From Glutamicibacter sp. JC586 (GTDB lineage: Bacteria; Actinomycetota; Actinomycetes; Actinomycetales; Micrococcaceae), in the NCBI RefSeq assembly GCF_009805585.1, contig NZ_VHIN01000005.1, positions 1 to 64,000 on the forward strand: a stretch of 64,000 nucleotides of DNA, written 5' to 3'. Positions 9,390 through 18,866 of this stretch are shown in pieces; positions within the stretch are counted from its first letter, which is position 1; the number at the start of each line of letters is the position of its first letter. The notes beneath the pieces are model-generated. The model searched no databases. It was not told the origin of the DNA and saw nothing but the letters and a program-made list of their open reading frames with translations. A program made the translations under genes and the position numbers.

Positions 9390-9950
9390 TTAGCCGCGTT
9401 CGTTTAGGGCGTTCACCACAATTGAGAATCGCTCTTTATCAAGGATTGCGCCTTCGCGGCGTACGGACTGATCGCTCAGGCGAATAATGCGGTCCAACTT
9501 CACTTCGCTCGGACGTCGCTCGCGATCCCAATCGCCGGTGCCAATGTCCAGGTAATCAGGGTTGTGCACACTGGAATTATTCTTGTCTTTGCTAGTGAGC
9601 ATGAGACCCAAAAGCCAGCCATTGTCGCGACCTACGATAAGCACCGGGCGGTCCTTGCCTTGTGAGTAGTCCTCCTCATAAGGAACCCAGCCCCAAACAA
9701 TTTCCCCTGGATCTGCGTTACCGTCCATCGACGGCTGGTATTCGTAATTAATAGTGCCCCGGTAGTCGCCTGGATATCCGCTGGCATTCGATGTACCAGT
9801 GTTTTGGCGAGGCGACGGAGTTCGAGTGCCGCCACTGGCTGTTCGATTGTTTTGGTGGTTGTTGTTCCCTGAGGTCTTGGCGCGAGTCGAATTGACCTGC
9901 TTGATCACGCGCATCACAAGACGGAATATCTTCTCTGGATTCACTGCCAT
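9390..9950 (-). CDS. PemK/MazF-like protein without a visible antitoxin
   Basis: 186 aa from an ATG at 9950 (an in-frame TTG lies at 9959). The C-terminal half has the MazF/PemK fold signature: PGEIVWGWVPYEED, then GKDRPVLIVGRD, GLMLTSKDK and a C-terminal RREGAILDKERF. The first ~75 residues contain a basic helix and a long Asn/Thr/Ser/Pro-rich linker, unusual for a free MazF toxin. No antitoxin-sized gene is adjacent: rpsT lies downstream and lepA is divergent. Canonical MazF is an mRNA endoribonuclease, but orphan PemK-like proteins of this kind in Micrococcales have unproven activity, and a housekeeping role beside rpsT and lepA is possible. Confidence 0.8.
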   Translation of the reverse strand: MAVNPEKIFRLVMRVIKQVNSTRAKTSGNNNHQNNRTASGGTRTPSPRQNTGTSNASGYPGDYRGTINYEYQPSMDGNADPGEIVWGWVPYEEDYSQGKDRPVLIVGRDNGWLLGLMLTSKDKNNSSVHNPDYLDIGTGDWDRERRPSEVKLDRIIRLSDQSVRREGAILDKERFSIVVNALNERG

Positions 9951-10063
9951 GAACGACAAACTACCAGCTACGGACAGTCGAAATACGTGATGACTCGGAA
10001 ATCATGACAGAATGGAGGCTAATTCAACTATGTCTTTTTAGCCAGCTAGTGAGGTCTGTTTAG

Positions 10064-11911
10064 GTGTCTCCATTGGCCCGCACCGCTCAGGTGCCTGCCG
10101 CGACCGATCCGTCGCTTATTCGTAACTTCTGCATCATTGCCCATATCGACCACGGTAAGTCCACCTTGGCCGACCGTATGTTGCAGTTGACCGGCGTTGT
10201 CTCGGCCCGCGATATGAAGGCCCAATATCTGGATCGCATGGATATTGAGCGCGAGCGCGGCATCACCATTAAGTCCCAGGCAGTGCGTATGCCCTGGGAA
10301 TCTGAAGACGGCACCGCATTTGCCTTGAACATGATCGACACTCCCGGTCACGTCGACTTCACCTACGAAGTTTCACGTTCATTGGCGGCGTGTGAAGGCG
10401 CTATCTTGCTCGTCGATGCAGCACAGGGCATCGAGGCTCAGACCCTCGCCAACCTGTACCTGGCCATCGAAGGCGACTTGACCATTATTCCGGTGCTCAA
10501 CAAGATCGACCTTCCCAATGCTCAGCCGGAAAAGTACGCAGCAGAATTGGCGAACCTTATCGGCTGTGAGCCAGAGGAAGTGCTGAAAGTTTCGGGCAAG
10601 ACCGGTGAAGGCGTGGAAGCTTTGCTCGATGAGGTCATCAAGCAGCTACCACCGCCCGTTGGCGATGCCAAGGCTCCGGCCCGCGCGATGATCTTCGACT
10701 CGGTGTACGACACCTACCGCGGTGTGGTCACCTATGTTCGTGTGGTTGACGGTAAGCTCTCACCGCGCGAAAAGATCCAGATGATGTCTACTGGCACCAC
10801 CCACGAGCTGTTGGAAATTGGTGTCTCTTCGCCGAACCCGGAGCCAACCAAGGGCTTAGGCGTGGGCGAGGTTGGTTACCTGATTACCGGTGTGAAAGAT
10901 GTACGCCAGTCCAAGGTGGGTGACACGGTCACCAATTTCCACAAACCTGCTAGCGATTCGCTCGGCGGTTACGAAGAAGCCAAGCCAATGGTCTTCTCCG
11001 GCCTTTACCCAATGGACGGCACAGACTACCCAGTTTTGCGTGACGCGCTAGAAAAACTTCAGCTAAATGATGCGGCGTTGACCTATGAACCAGAAACTTC
11101 TGTCGCGTTGGGCTTTGGCTTCCGCGTGGGCTTCCTCGGTCTTCTGCACCTAGAAATTACTCGCCAGCGTCTGGAAACCGAGTTCAATCTGGATCTGATC
11201 TCAACGGCACCGAACGTGGTGTACGAGGTCATGGTTGAAGATAAGACGATGATCACGGTGACCAATCCTTCCGAGTTCCCGGACGGCAAGATCCTCGAAG
11301 TTCATGAACCAATGGTCTCCGCGACCATTTTGGCACCCAGTGAATTCATTGGCGCAGTCATGGAACTGTGCCAAACTCGACGAGGCACCATGCGCGGCAT
11401 GGACTACCTTTCCGAAGACCGCGTTGAAATGCGTTACCACCTCCCGTTGGCGGAAATTGTGTTCGACTTCTTCGACCAGCTCAAGTCCAAGACTCGCGGG
11501 TACGCGTCGCTGGATTGGAAGGCTGACGGCGAGCAGGTCGCCGATTTGGTCAAGGTAGACATCTTGCTTCAAGGCGATCAGGTGGACGCGTTCAGTGCCA
11601 TCACGCACCGAGATAAGGCCTATGCCTATGGCACGATGATGACTTCTAAGCTGCGCGAGCTGATTCCTCGCCAGCAGTTTGAGGTTCCAATTCAGGCTGC
11701 CATCGGTTCGCGCATTATTGCCCGAGAAAACATTCGCGCAATCCGTAAGGACGTTCTGGCCAAGTGCTACGGCGGCGACATTAGCCGAAAGCGCAAGCTT
11801 CTGGAAAAGCAGAAGGAAGGCAAGAAGCGCATGAAGATGGTTGGTCGCGTGGAAGTTCCACAGGAAGCCTTCATTGCAGCCCTTTCCACCGACGAGCCGA
11901 AAAAGAAGTAA
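10064..11911 (+). CDS. lepA: Elongation factor 4 (back-translocating GTPase LepA)
   Basis: Ribosome-bound GTPase that acts on stalled or mis-translocated ribosomes, 615 aa. G1 is AHIDHGKS at residues 26-33, G3 is DTPGHVDF near residue 92 and G4 is NKID. The LepA-specific C-terminal domain follows ([19 protein letters not shown]). The start is GTG, with GAGG about ten bases upstream. The stop is followed directly by the hemW ATG, indicating an operon. Confidence 0.97.
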   Translation: MSPLARTAQVPAATDPSLIRNFCIIAHIDHGKSTLADRMLQLTGVVSARDMKAQYLDRMDIERERGITIKSQAVRMPWESEDGTAFALNMIDTPGHVDFTYEVSRSLAACEGAILLVDAAQGIEAQTLANLYLAIEGDLTIIPVLNKIDLPNAQPEKYAAELANLIGCEPEEVLKVSGKTGEGVEALLDEVIKQLPPPVGDAKAPARAMIFDSVYDTYRGVVTYVRVVDGKLSPREKIQMMSTGTTHELLEIGVSSPNPEPTKGLGVGEVGYLITGVKDVRQSKVGDTVTNFHKPASDSLGGYEEAKPMVFSGLYPMDGTDYPVLRDALEKLQLNDAALTYEPETSVALGFGFRVGFLGLLHLEITRQRLETEFNLDLISTAPNVVYEVMVEDKTMITVTNPSEFPDGKILEVHEPMVSATILAPSEFIGAVMELCQTRRGTMRGMDYLSEDRVEMRYHLPLAEIVFDFFDQLKSKTRGYASLDWKADGEQVADLVKVDILLQGDQVDAFSAITHRDKAYAYGTMMTSKLRELIPRQQFEVPIQAAIGSRIIARENIRAIRKDVLAKCYGGDISRKRKLLEKQKEGKKRMKMVGRVEVPQEAFIAALSTDEPKKK

Positions 11912-13141
11912 ATGCCTTCAGTATTGCCTGACGGCGATCCGGCTCCGGCCGATGGTCTGCTCCCTGCCTCATGTTCGCATGGGGCAACGGAGCGGACCAT
12001 GTCCTTTTACGTACATATTCCTTTCTGCACGGTCCGTTGCGGCTATTGCGACTTCAATACGTACACCGCCACCGAACTAGGTTCTGGCTCAAGCCAAGCA
12101 ACTTATGCGGCGACAGTGGCCCAAGAAATTCGTTTCGCCCGTGAGGTGATGGATTGTTCTGGTCAGCCACACCGTGAAATCGAAACGGTCTTTTTTGGCG
12201 GTGGCACCCCTACCTTGTTGCCAGCCAGTGATCTAGTATCCGTGCTGGCACAGATTCGCAACGAATTCGGGCTGAAGCCGGGCGCTGAGGTCACCACCGA
12301 AGCCAACCCTGATTCGGTAACGCGTGAGAGCTTAAAGGAACTTGCAGATGGAGGTTTCACCCGCGTGTCCTTTGGCATGCAGTCGGCGGTACCTCACGTG
12401 CTCAAGGTCCTTGAGCGAACTCACGATCCCAAGCGTGTGCCACAGGCCGTTGCGTGGGCCCGCGAGGCTGGCCTAGATGTCAGTGTTGATCTGATTTATG
12501 GCACTCCGGGGGAGTCGCTTGCAGACTGGCGCACCAGTATCGAGGCTGCTCTGAGTTACGAGCCGGATCATATTTCCGCCTACGCGTTGATCATCGAGGA
12601 AGGTACCAAGTTAGCGGGTCAGATTCGTCGCGGCCAGGTCCCGAATATCGACGATGACGATCACGCTGAAAAGTATCAATTGGCTGATGACATGTTCGCG
12701 GCCGCCGGTTTCTCGTGGTATGAGGTCAGTAACTGGGCCAAGTCACCAGCCAATGCCTGCCAGCATAATATCGCTTATTGGAAGGGCGGAGACTGGTGGG
12801 GCGCGGGACCGGGAGCGCATTCTCATGTGGGTGGTTTGCGCTGGTGGAATGTTAAACATCCAGCGGCGTATCAGCAACGCATTGATGCAGGAATCTCACC
12901 CGGACACGGTCGAGAGTATCCGGACGCCGACGCAGTTCAGCTAGAACGCACGATGCTGCTGACCCGTCTGAGTTCCGGAATGCAGATTAGTGAGCTCGAT
13001 GAAGTCGGACGCAAAAAAGTTGCCGGTTTGATCGCAGATTCGCTCATTGATCCGAAAGCTGCGTTCGCCGGAACATTGGTGTTAACGCAACGAGGCCGGC
13101 TATTAGCCGACCTCGTGGTGCGAGAACTTCTCGATTTCTAG
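11912..13141 (+). CDS. hemW: Radical SAM heme chaperone HemW
   Basis: Radical SAM protein of the coproporphyrinogen-III-oxidase-like family, 409 aa; HemW proteins bind heme and deliver it to targets such as respiratory enzymes. The 4Fe-4S motif is C39, C43, C46 in FCTVRCGYCDF, followed by FFGGGTPTLL and the C-terminal HemN domain. The chosen ATG abuts the lepA stop; an internal ATG at 12001 is less likely because the preceding residues (PSVLPDGDPAPADGLLPAS) resemble those of Arthrobacter HemW. It converges with the DUF4870 gene eleven bases downstream. Confidence 0.93.
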   Translation: MPSVLPDGDPAPADGLLPASCSHGATERTMSFYVHIPFCTVRCGYCDFNTYTATELGSGSSQATYAATVAQEIRFAREVMDCSGQPHREIETVFFGGGTPTLLPASDLVSVLAQIRNEFGLKPGAEVTTEANPDSVTRESLKELADGGFTRVSFGMQSAVPHVLKVLERTHDPKRVPQAVAWAREAGLDVSVDLIYGTPGESLADWRTSIEAALSYEPDHISAYALIIEEGTKLAGQIRRGQVPNIDDDDHAEKYQLADDMFAAAGFSWYEVSNWAKSPANACQHNIAYWKGGDWWGAGPGAHSHVGGLRWWNVKHPAAYQQRIDAGISPGHGREYPDADAVQLERTMLLTRLSSGMQISELDEVGRKKVAGLIADSLIDPKAAFAGTLVLTQRGRLLADLVVRELLDF

Positions 13142-13152
13142 AGTCTCTCGTT

Positions 13153-13554
13153 CTACTTCATTAAGCGCAAGTTGTACTTGTAACGGTAAGGGTTGCCCTT
13201 GTTGGCCTGGATCGCCGCAATGGCACCCGAAACCGTCATGAAGACCCACAATGCCACGGCGAGGATGGAGAAGATCCAACCAATGACCGGAATGATCGTA
13301 AGCACGTTGAGCACGATCGCCAGGATTGTCAGTGGGAAAGTGAAGTTGAATGCTTCTTTGGATTCCTGTGCGGTGAATGGACCACGATCTCGGAATACGG
13401 CAAAAATGATAGCCGAGGGAATGCAGCCGAGTACCGCGCCGAAGTGTGCCATCGTTGACCATTGACGATCCTCGGTAGGAGTCAATGGCTGCGCAGAAGA
13501 TACGGAGCCCTCAAAGCGAGATTCGTCCGATGACTGCTTCTGACCTGAAGTCAC
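13153..13554 (-). CDS. DUF4870 membrane protein
   Basis: 133 aa from a GTG start. A polar N-terminus leads into three or four hydrophobic helices. The family pattern DRQWSTMAHFGAVLGCIPSA, then GPFTAQESKEAFNFTF and IPVIGWIFSILAVALWVFM is typical of DUF4870. The C-terminus is basic (GNPYRYKYNLRLMK). These are small inner-membrane proteins of unknown function. It is a single gene between convergent hemW and the DUF3097 gene. Confidence 0.85.
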   Translation of the reverse strand: MTSGQKQSSDESRFEGSVSSAQPLTPTEDRQWSTMAHFGAVLGCIPSAIIFAVFRDRGPFTAQESKEAFNFTFPLTILAIVLNVLTIIPVIGWIFSILAVALWVFMTVSGAIAAIQANKGNPYRYKYNLRLMK

Positions 13555-13645
13555 TGTTATTCCTTGCTTTAGGCTGGCATTTCGTAGTTAATCATAGCCG
13601 GGTCGTGCACGCAGACCGTGACTTTGCCACTGGCAAATCCAACTA

Positions 13646-14515
13646 TTAGTTATTTGCTAGGTAACCATAATCTTCGGTCGTGAGGAAATCGATCAATTCT
13701 TCAATCCGGCCCAACAGCTGGGGTTCGAGCTGTCCGTAGTGCGAAACGGTGGACAGCAACCGCTGCCAGCCAATACCGATGTCCTCTGCCGTTTCATGGG
13801 GCCAGCCGAAAGCCGAGAGTATTCCGGTCTTCCAATCGGTTCCCTTAGGGATCACTGGCCATGCTTTGATGCCCAGGGTGGAAGGTTTGATGGCCTGCCA
13901 TACGTCAATGTACGGATGTCCCAGAATCAGGACGTTGTTGGCCGCTCCGGGAACTTTCAGCGCCTCGGCCACAATGTGGGATTCTTTAGAACCGGCAACC
14001 AAGTGATCGACCAGAATACCGAGTCGTCGTTGACTGGATGGGGCAAAGTCTCGGATTGCGCCCGCGAGATCGTCAACACCGTGTAGTGGCTCCACGACAA
14101 TACCCTCGACACGTAGATCATGACCCCAGACTTTTTCAACGAGCTCTGCGTCGTGTTTACCTTCAACCCAAATACGGCTGGCTCTGGCTTCACGTGCCTT
14201 GAGCCCGGCCACTGCTCGGGATCCCGAGGCCGAGACCAGATTTCTGGGGGCAGCGGATTTGGCTACGGGGTCGACCATTTCTACCGCCTCGCCCTCCAAT
14301 AGGAAACCGAATCCGGCTTGGAAGGAGCGTGACTTGCCATGCCGGTCTTCCAAGACGATGACGCGCATGCCACCGGATTTTTCGGTACTAATAATTTCAC
14401 CGACCCACCCAGAGGAAACATCTTCAAGAATCATGCCCCGTTCGATGGGGACCTGGCGGAGTTTTTTGGGTGCGGGTGCACTCAGATCTTGCGGTCCCCA
14501 GGAGTAATTTGCCAC
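13646..14515 (-). CDS. DUF3097 family protein
   Basis: 289 aa from a GTG at 14515 (AAGG-type Shine-Dalgarno; an in-frame TTG at 14548 would add 11 residues). Family marks are ANYSWGPQDLSAP at the start, GMILEDVSSGWVGEI, EDRHGKSRSF, SRIWVEGKHDAELVEKVWG, GVDDLAGAI and GILVDHLVAGSKES. The middle block resembles a TOPRIM-like nucleic-acid-related fold in layout, but I cannot show catalytic residues. DUF3097 genes commonly neighbour hrcA in actinobacteria, as here. No function is known to me. Confidence 0.88.
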   Translation of the reverse strand: MANYSWGPQDLSAPAPKKLRQVPIERGMILEDVSSGWVGEIISTEKSGGMRVIVLEDRHGKSRSFQAGFGFLLEGEAVEMVDPVAKSAAPRNLVSASGSRAVAGLKAREARASRIWVEGKHDAELVEKVWGHDLRVEGIVVEPLHGVDDLAGAIRDFAPSSQRRLGILVDHLVAGSKESHIVAEALKVPGAANNVLILGHPYIDVWQAIKPSTLGIKAWPVIPKGTDWKTGILSAFGWPHETAEDIGIGWQRLLSTVSHYGQLEPQLLGRIEELIDFLTTEDYGYLANN

Positions 14516-14582
14516 GTACGGCCTTTCGCTGTGATCGAATACGCTCAAAAACCAATGCTAGCAACCGTCGAACGTATTAGAC

Positions 14583-14609
14583 TTGGCACTTGACAGGTTA
14601 GAGTGCCAA
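14583..14609 (+). promoter_or_regulatory. CIRCE operator for HrcA
   Basis: TTGGCACTT-N9-GAGTGCCAA matches the CIRCE inverted repeat (TTAGCACTC-N9-GAGTGCTAA). It lies 35 bases upstream of the hrcA start and should bind HrcA to repress hrcA-dnaJ-rsmE under non-stress conditions. Confidence 0.92.
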
Positions 14610-14643
14610 ACCCTTCACACGGGGAATGCAAGGAGGTGCTGTT

Positions 14644-15657
14644 GTGAGTGAGCTAAGGCGTTTGGATGTTCTGCGAGCAATCGTGGAGGACTACGTCCAA
14701 TCCCGTGAGCCAGTTGGCTCAAAGGCACTGCTCGACCGGCACAACCTCGGCGTCAGTGCCGCGACCATCAGGAACGACATGGCCCTGCTCGAAGAAGAAG
14801 GGCTCATTGCAGCCCCGCATACTTCCTCGGGGCGTATCCCTACCGAAAAGGGTTATCGGCGATTTGTCGACGAGATTGGTGAGCTCAAGCCGCTCTCGCG
14901 GGCCGAACGCGATGCTATTAACAAGATCTTGGATAGTTCCAATGACCTTGACGAGATGCTCAAAAGCACGGTGCGGCTCCTAGCGCGACTAACCAATCAA
15001 GTCGCGATGATTCAGGTACCGCACTATGACATGGCGTCGCTGAAAAACCTCGAGCTGGTCGGTCTGGGCAGCACTCAGGTACTGATGGTGATGATTGCGT
15101 CCAATGGAACCGTGGATCAGCGCATGATGTCGGTAACTCGACTCTACTCGGACACGGAGCTCTCAGATCTGAAGCTGTGGCTATTGAACAGCTTCGAGGG
15201 TGTACAACTGGCAGACTTAATCGGAAGACTTAGTCGTGCCGGCCTGAATACCCAACAGCAATCCGATCCATTGGTTGATAGTGTTTTGCTGTCGCTGGAG
15301 GAAATGGCGCAGGCAGCCAACACACAGCGCATTATTCTCTCGGGTACAGCAAATCTGGCCCGTGTGGAAGGCGACTTCCCACTGAGCATTACACCGGTGC
15401 TGGAGGCTCTGGAGGAACAGGTAGTGTTACTTAAATTGTTCTCCGAGCTAGAGGCGGATTCGCGTGGTGTGGCCGTGGCGATCGGCACCGAGCACCACTA
15501 TGGTCAGCTTTCTGAAGCGGCGGTGATTGCCACCACCTACGGTTCGGATGTGCGTAACAAGCTGGGCGTGCTTGGTCCTACAAGGATGAATTATCCGACC
15601 TCAATGGCTTCGGTGCGGGCGGTAGCCCGCTACCTGTCGAAGATTTTGGCGAACTAA
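14644..15657 (+). CDS. hrcA: Heat-inducible transcription repressor HrcA
   Basis: Repressor of class I heat-shock genes that binds CIRCE, 337 aa. The N-terminal winged helix (SELRRLDVLRAIVEDYVQSR, then ATIRNDMALLEEEGLI) is followed by PHTSSGRIPTEKGYRRFVD and a GAF-like dimerisation domain. An in-frame ATG at 14626 is rejected as the start because it sits just before AAGGAGGT, an ideal Shine-Dalgarno for the GTG at 14644. The gene is autoregulated through the adjacent CIRCE element and heads the operon with dnaJ and rsmE. Confidence 0.95.
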   Translation: MSELRRLDVLRAIVEDYVQSREPVGSKALLDRHNLGVSAATIRNDMALLEEEGLIAAPHTSSGRIPTEKGYRRFVDEIGELKPLSRAERDAINKILDSSNDLDEMLKSTVRLLARLTNQVAMIQVPHYDMASLKNLELVGLGSTQVLMVMIASNGTVDQRMMSVTRLYSDTELSDLKLWLLNSFEGVQLADLIGRLSRAGLNTQQQSDPLVDSVLLSLEEMAQAANTQRIILSGTANLARVEGDFPLSITPVLEALEEQVVLLKLFSELEADSRGVAVAIGTEHHYGQLSEAAVIATTYGSDVRNKLGVLGPTRMNYPTSMASVRAVARYLSKILAN

Positions 15658-15723
15658 CAACGCTGGTGAGTGAACCAGCTTTATTTGAATTGTGCATTTT
15701 TAGGAAAGGACACGGCGAACAAC

Positions 15724-16851
15724 GTGAGCTCGCATTACGAGACCTTGGGCGTTGCCCAGGACGCGACCCCGCAGGAAATCAAGAGTGCCTACCGTAAGCT
15801 GGCGCGTAAGCTGCACCCGGACGTGAACCCTGGCGAGGACGCTGCAGATAAGTTTAAAGCGGTAACCCACGCTTACGAGATCCTTTCCGATCAGACAAAG
15901 CGGGCCAACTACGATGCGACCGGCGACGAAAACGGCAACGGTCACCCAGGCTTTGGTGGCGCCGGCGGCCAGGGCTTCGGCGGGTTCGGGGACATCTTCG
16001 AACAGTTCTTCGGCGGTGGCCAAGCACAGGGTCCAGCATCACGCACTCAGCCGGGTCGCGACGCGCTAATCACCATCACCATTGACTTGGAAGATGCAGT
16101 CAAGGGCACTGTGTACCCGTTGGAGATGGAAACCGCAGTAACTTGCAAGACCTGCAACGGTTCATGCACTCGCGAGGGAACCAGCCCGGTTACCTGCGAT
16201 ATTTGCCATGGTGCCGGTCAGGTCCAGCGCCCAGTGCGTTCGTTCCTGGGCCAAATGATGACCGTAGAAACCTGTGCAGCATGCCGCGGATTCGGCACCA
16301 CCATTCCCGACCCTTGCTTGGAGTGCAACGGTGAGGGACGCGTGCGCGAGCACGTCTCAAAGTCGCTGAACGTTCCAGCGGGTGTGGATTCGGGAACCCG
16401 TATCCAGTTACGCGGACAGGGCGAAGCAGGCCCCGGCGGTGGCCCCAACGGCAACCTATTTGTTGAGGTCGATGTACGTCGTCACAAGGTCTTCGAACGT
16501 GTCCAGACCGACCTGCACGCTAAGATCAGCCTGCCGATGACGGCCGCCGCATTGGGCTCAGAATTGAAGCTGGAAACCTTTGATGGCGAACAGGCAATCA
16601 ATGTTGAATCCGGTGCCCAGGACGGCGACACTGTCACCCTGCCAGGCCTTGGTGTTCCACGTCTGCGTGGCGGCAAGCGCGGAGACATCATCGTCCACCT
16701 ACAAGTCGAGACCCCAACCAAGCTCGATGCTGCCCAGCGCGACTTGCTACAGCAGTTGGCGAAGCTGCGCGGTGAGGAAATGAGCGCAGGACGTGTCGAG
16801 CACTCTGGCGGCATGTTCTCGCGTCTGCGCGACAAGCTGAACCAGCGCTAA
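15724..16851 (+). CDS. dnaJ: Molecular chaperone DnaJ (DnaJ2-type)
   Basis: Hsp40 co-chaperone that stimulates DnaK ATPase, 375 aa. The J domain has HPD in KLHPDVNPGED; a Gly/Phe-rich linker follows, then four zinc repeats (CKTCNGSC, CDICHGAG, CAACRGFG, CLECNGEG) and the C-terminal substrate domain. The first repeat ends in Cys, as in the hrcA-linked DnaJ2 of actinobacteria. The GTG at 15724 gives the family-typical SSHYETLGV start; the longer open frame from 15670 is not expected to be translated. It follows hrcA and precedes rsmE by two bases. Confidence 0.95.
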   Translation: MSSHYETLGVAQDATPQEIKSAYRKLARKLHPDVNPGEDAADKFKAVTHAYEILSDQTKRANYDATGDENGNGHPGFGGAGGQGFGGFGDIFEQFFGGGQAQGPASRTQPGRDALITITIDLEDAVKGTVYPLEMETAVTCKTCNGSCTREGTSPVTCDICHGAGQVQRPVRSFLGQMMTVETCAACRGFGTTIPDPCLECNGEGRVREHVSKSLNVPAGVDSGTRIQLRGQGEAGPGGGPNGNLFVEVDVRRHKVFERVQTDLHAKISLPMTAAALGSELKLETFDGEQAINVESGAQDGDTVTLPGLGVPRLRGGKRGDIIVHLQVETPTKLDAAQRDLLQQLAKLRGEEMSAGRVEHSGGMFSRLRDKLNQR

Positions 16852-16853
16852 GG

Positions 16854-17627
16854 ATGAGCAACCACAGCTTTGTCATTGACGCTGACCTGGCTCAGAACGC
16901 AGTGCCGGGGGACACCTTGGAACTCACGGGTGCCGAAGCCCACCACGCGGTGACCGTCAAACGTGTCACCGTTGGCGAGCAACTGGACTTGCTGGACGGG
17001 CAAGGTCTTCGCCTGAGTGTAGAGGTTCTGTCAACGGGCAAGGACTTCCTCAGTGCCTCGGTGCTGCGTAGGTCCCAAGAGGCCCTCAGCGAGCACCCGG
17101 TGACGCTGATTCAGGCCTTGTCCAAGGGTGACCGCGATTTACAGGCTGTTGAATCGGCCGTCGAACTCGGAGTGTTGGCGGTTCGTCCCTGGCAGGCTGA
17201 TCGCTCGGTCGTTCGATGGAATGCTGCCAAAGCGGACAAGGCTTTGGCGAAATGGCGAGCCCAGGTGCGTTCGGCGCAGAAGCAGTCCCGGCGTGCCTTC
17301 GAACCCGAGGTTATTGAGTTGGCTAACTCAAAAGAGCTGGCCAAATCCATTGCTGCTGAAGTAGGTTCCGGAGCCCTCGTCTTGGTGCTACATGAACAGG
17401 CCGAGAAGTCGGTATCACTTCATGTCACTGACTGGTTGGCTGGTGCCCATCCAGGACAGAAAGTGATCATGATTGTTGGCCCAGAAGGTGGCATCTCAGA
17501 TACCGAGCTCGCTGCCTTCGTCGAGGCAGGGGCGCTCCCCGCCTTATTGGGGCAGCACGTGTTGCGGGCTTCCACGGCTGGACCTGCAGCGTTGGTCCTC
17601 ATCCGGCACTTACTGGGCGAAATTTAG
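16854..17627 (+). CDS. rsmE: 16S rRNA (uracil1498-N3)-methyltransferase
   Basis: SPOUT methyltransferase that modifies U1498 of 16S rRNA, 257 aa. An N-terminal PUA-like part (TGAEAHHAVTVKRVTVGEQL) precedes the knotted SAM-binding end with VGPEGGISDTEL and LGQHVLRASTAGPAAL. The start lies two bases after dnaJ, with TAAGG at the junction serving as a weak Shine-Dalgarno. It is the last gene of the hrcA operon and is followed by a strong terminator. Confidence 0.94.
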   Translation: MSNHSFVIDADLAQNAVPGDTLELTGAEAHHAVTVKRVTVGEQLDLLDGQGLRLSVEVLSTGKDFLSASVLRRSQEALSEHPVTLIQALSKGDRDLQAVESAVELGVLAVRPWQADRSVVRWNAAKADKALAKWRAQVRSAQKQSRRAFEPEVIELANSKELAKSIAAEVGSGALVLVLHEQAEKSVSLHVTDWLAGAHPGQKVIMIVGPEGGISDTELAAFVEAGALPALLGQHVLRASTAGPAALVLIRHLLGEI

Positions 17628-17633
17628 ATTAAG

Positions 17634-17672
17634 AAAATATCGTGGGTACCCATCGGTACCCACGATATTTTT
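17634..17672. terminator. bidirectional terminator between rsmE and the lipoprotein gene
   Basis: A 17-bp perfect stem (AAAATATCGTGGGTACC and its complement) with a CATC loop. The A- and T-rich outer ends give U-tracts on both strands, so it can end rsmE (+) and the convergent gene at 17708 (-). Confidence 0.92.
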
Positions 17673-17707
17673 GTCCCAATCTTGTTGAGCCGGTGAGATC
17701 TTGGACG

Positions 17708-18634
17708 CTACTTAACTACAAATTCCGTCGATACTTCGCCGATCTTGGCGTCCGAGCCAGATTCAACACCCCAGAAACTTAATTGGTAAGACCCGGGGGA
17801 GAGTCGCTCAACGAGGCTGAACGAACCGTCATCTTGAATCTTGCCGTCGATGACCTGCTTTTGGGCAGTGATTATGCTGAGCTTTCCGTCGGCGTCTTTC
17901 TTCTGCAGCGAATAGAATGTGCCGATATCAAATTTTGTAGTGCGACCGTTGAACGTCACTTTTTCATCGTCCAGGGTGGTTCCAAACTGCGGGTCAATCA
18001 CCCAGATTGGTGCCATGAACTCTGTTTTGCGTTCATATGCGTCCTTGAGGCGATGTCCGCCAAAGACGGCCGCGTTGGCCTTTCCGTCGACCAAGATCTT
18101 CACTGTGGCCGGGGCCTGGCCCACCAGCAGTCCAGAACTAGCCGCCGCCGCGGTTGCGGTAAAGACCAGCTGCTGTATTGACCGTTCAGAAAGCCCCTCG
18201 TCGAGGTGCGCACTAAAGACCTTCGCTGGAAGATCCAAGGTAATAACATTGGTATTGCTGATGGACACGCCAATTTCGTCTGACGGCTTCATCAGCGTGT
18301 AGCGATGAGGTGCAGCCGGGTCAGCGGAAAGTAAGGTCCAGATCGCGTCACCAATCGGTTCACTGTGCCGAGTATCGTCGAGATATTCGCGGTACAGGAA
18401 GACACCCGATTCAGTGTTTTCCAGCCAGTAGACCGGCAGTCGGGTGAGTACATCCATTTGTTCACTAGCGTCCCCGGACACAGGGACGTTCATCGTTTCT
18501 GCGCTGGCATTAGCGGGCATCTCAAAGGAGCTCTCACGATTTGCTAGACCGCAACCAGCGGCAGCAACGAGAGCTGCAGCGATTCCGAGAACGCCGATCC
18601 GGCGCGGAATCTTCTGCGAGAACAATGAGTGCAC
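17708..18634 (-). CDS. GerMN-domain lipoprotein
   Basis: 308 aa from a GTG. A basic N-terminus and hydrophobic helix end in a lipobox at ALVAAAGC, so it is probably a lipid-anchored extracytoplasmic protein. Residues ~65-160 match the GerMN pattern: VYWLENTESGVFLYREY, an internal LSADPAAPHRYTLM block and GLSERSIQQLVFTATAAAA. The second half is beta-rich, with VFNGR-like strands and an ending SYQLSFWGVESGSD that resembles a Gmad2-type immunoglobulin-like domain. The known actinobacterial GerMN lipoprotein LpqB is longer and sits beside mtrAB, so this is a different protein. Substrate or partner unknown. Confidence 0.75.
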   Translation of the reverse strand: MHSLFSQKIPRRIGVLGIAAALVAAAGCGLANRESSFEMPANASAETMNVPVSGDASEQMDVLTRLPVYWLENTESGVFLYREYLDDTRHSEPIGDAIWTLLSADPAAPHRYTLMKPSDEIGVSISNTNVITLDLPAKVFSAHLDEGLSERSIQQLVFTATAAAASSGLLVGQAPATVKILVDGKANAAVFGGHRLKDAYERKTEFMAPIWVIDPQFGTTLDDEKVTFNGRTTKFDIGTFYSLQKKDADGKLSIITAQKQVIDGKIQDDGSFSLVERLSPGSYQLSFWGVESGSDAKIGEVSTEFVVK

Positions 18635-18866
18635 TACATACCAATCAAGGAGGAAATATCGTCAAAGGGGCGCCAAAACATTTTAGAGCCGCTGTCATAG
18701 CTTGCCATAACAATCGTTCAAAACGGCACAAAAAGTAGCAAGCCTACTAATCCGTAACCAAATCTATACCTTTGCGACCTGCTCTCATTAGGTTCATTCA
18801 AGATTACTTTCAGGTTCCGATCTTACGCTGAGACCTGAATTTTCACTCTAATTCTCGATGACTGGA

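Noticed and set aside
15670-15723. Longer DnaJ start
   Set aside because: The extra residues are unlike any J-domain N-terminus; the GTG at 15724 yields the usual SSHYETLGV start.
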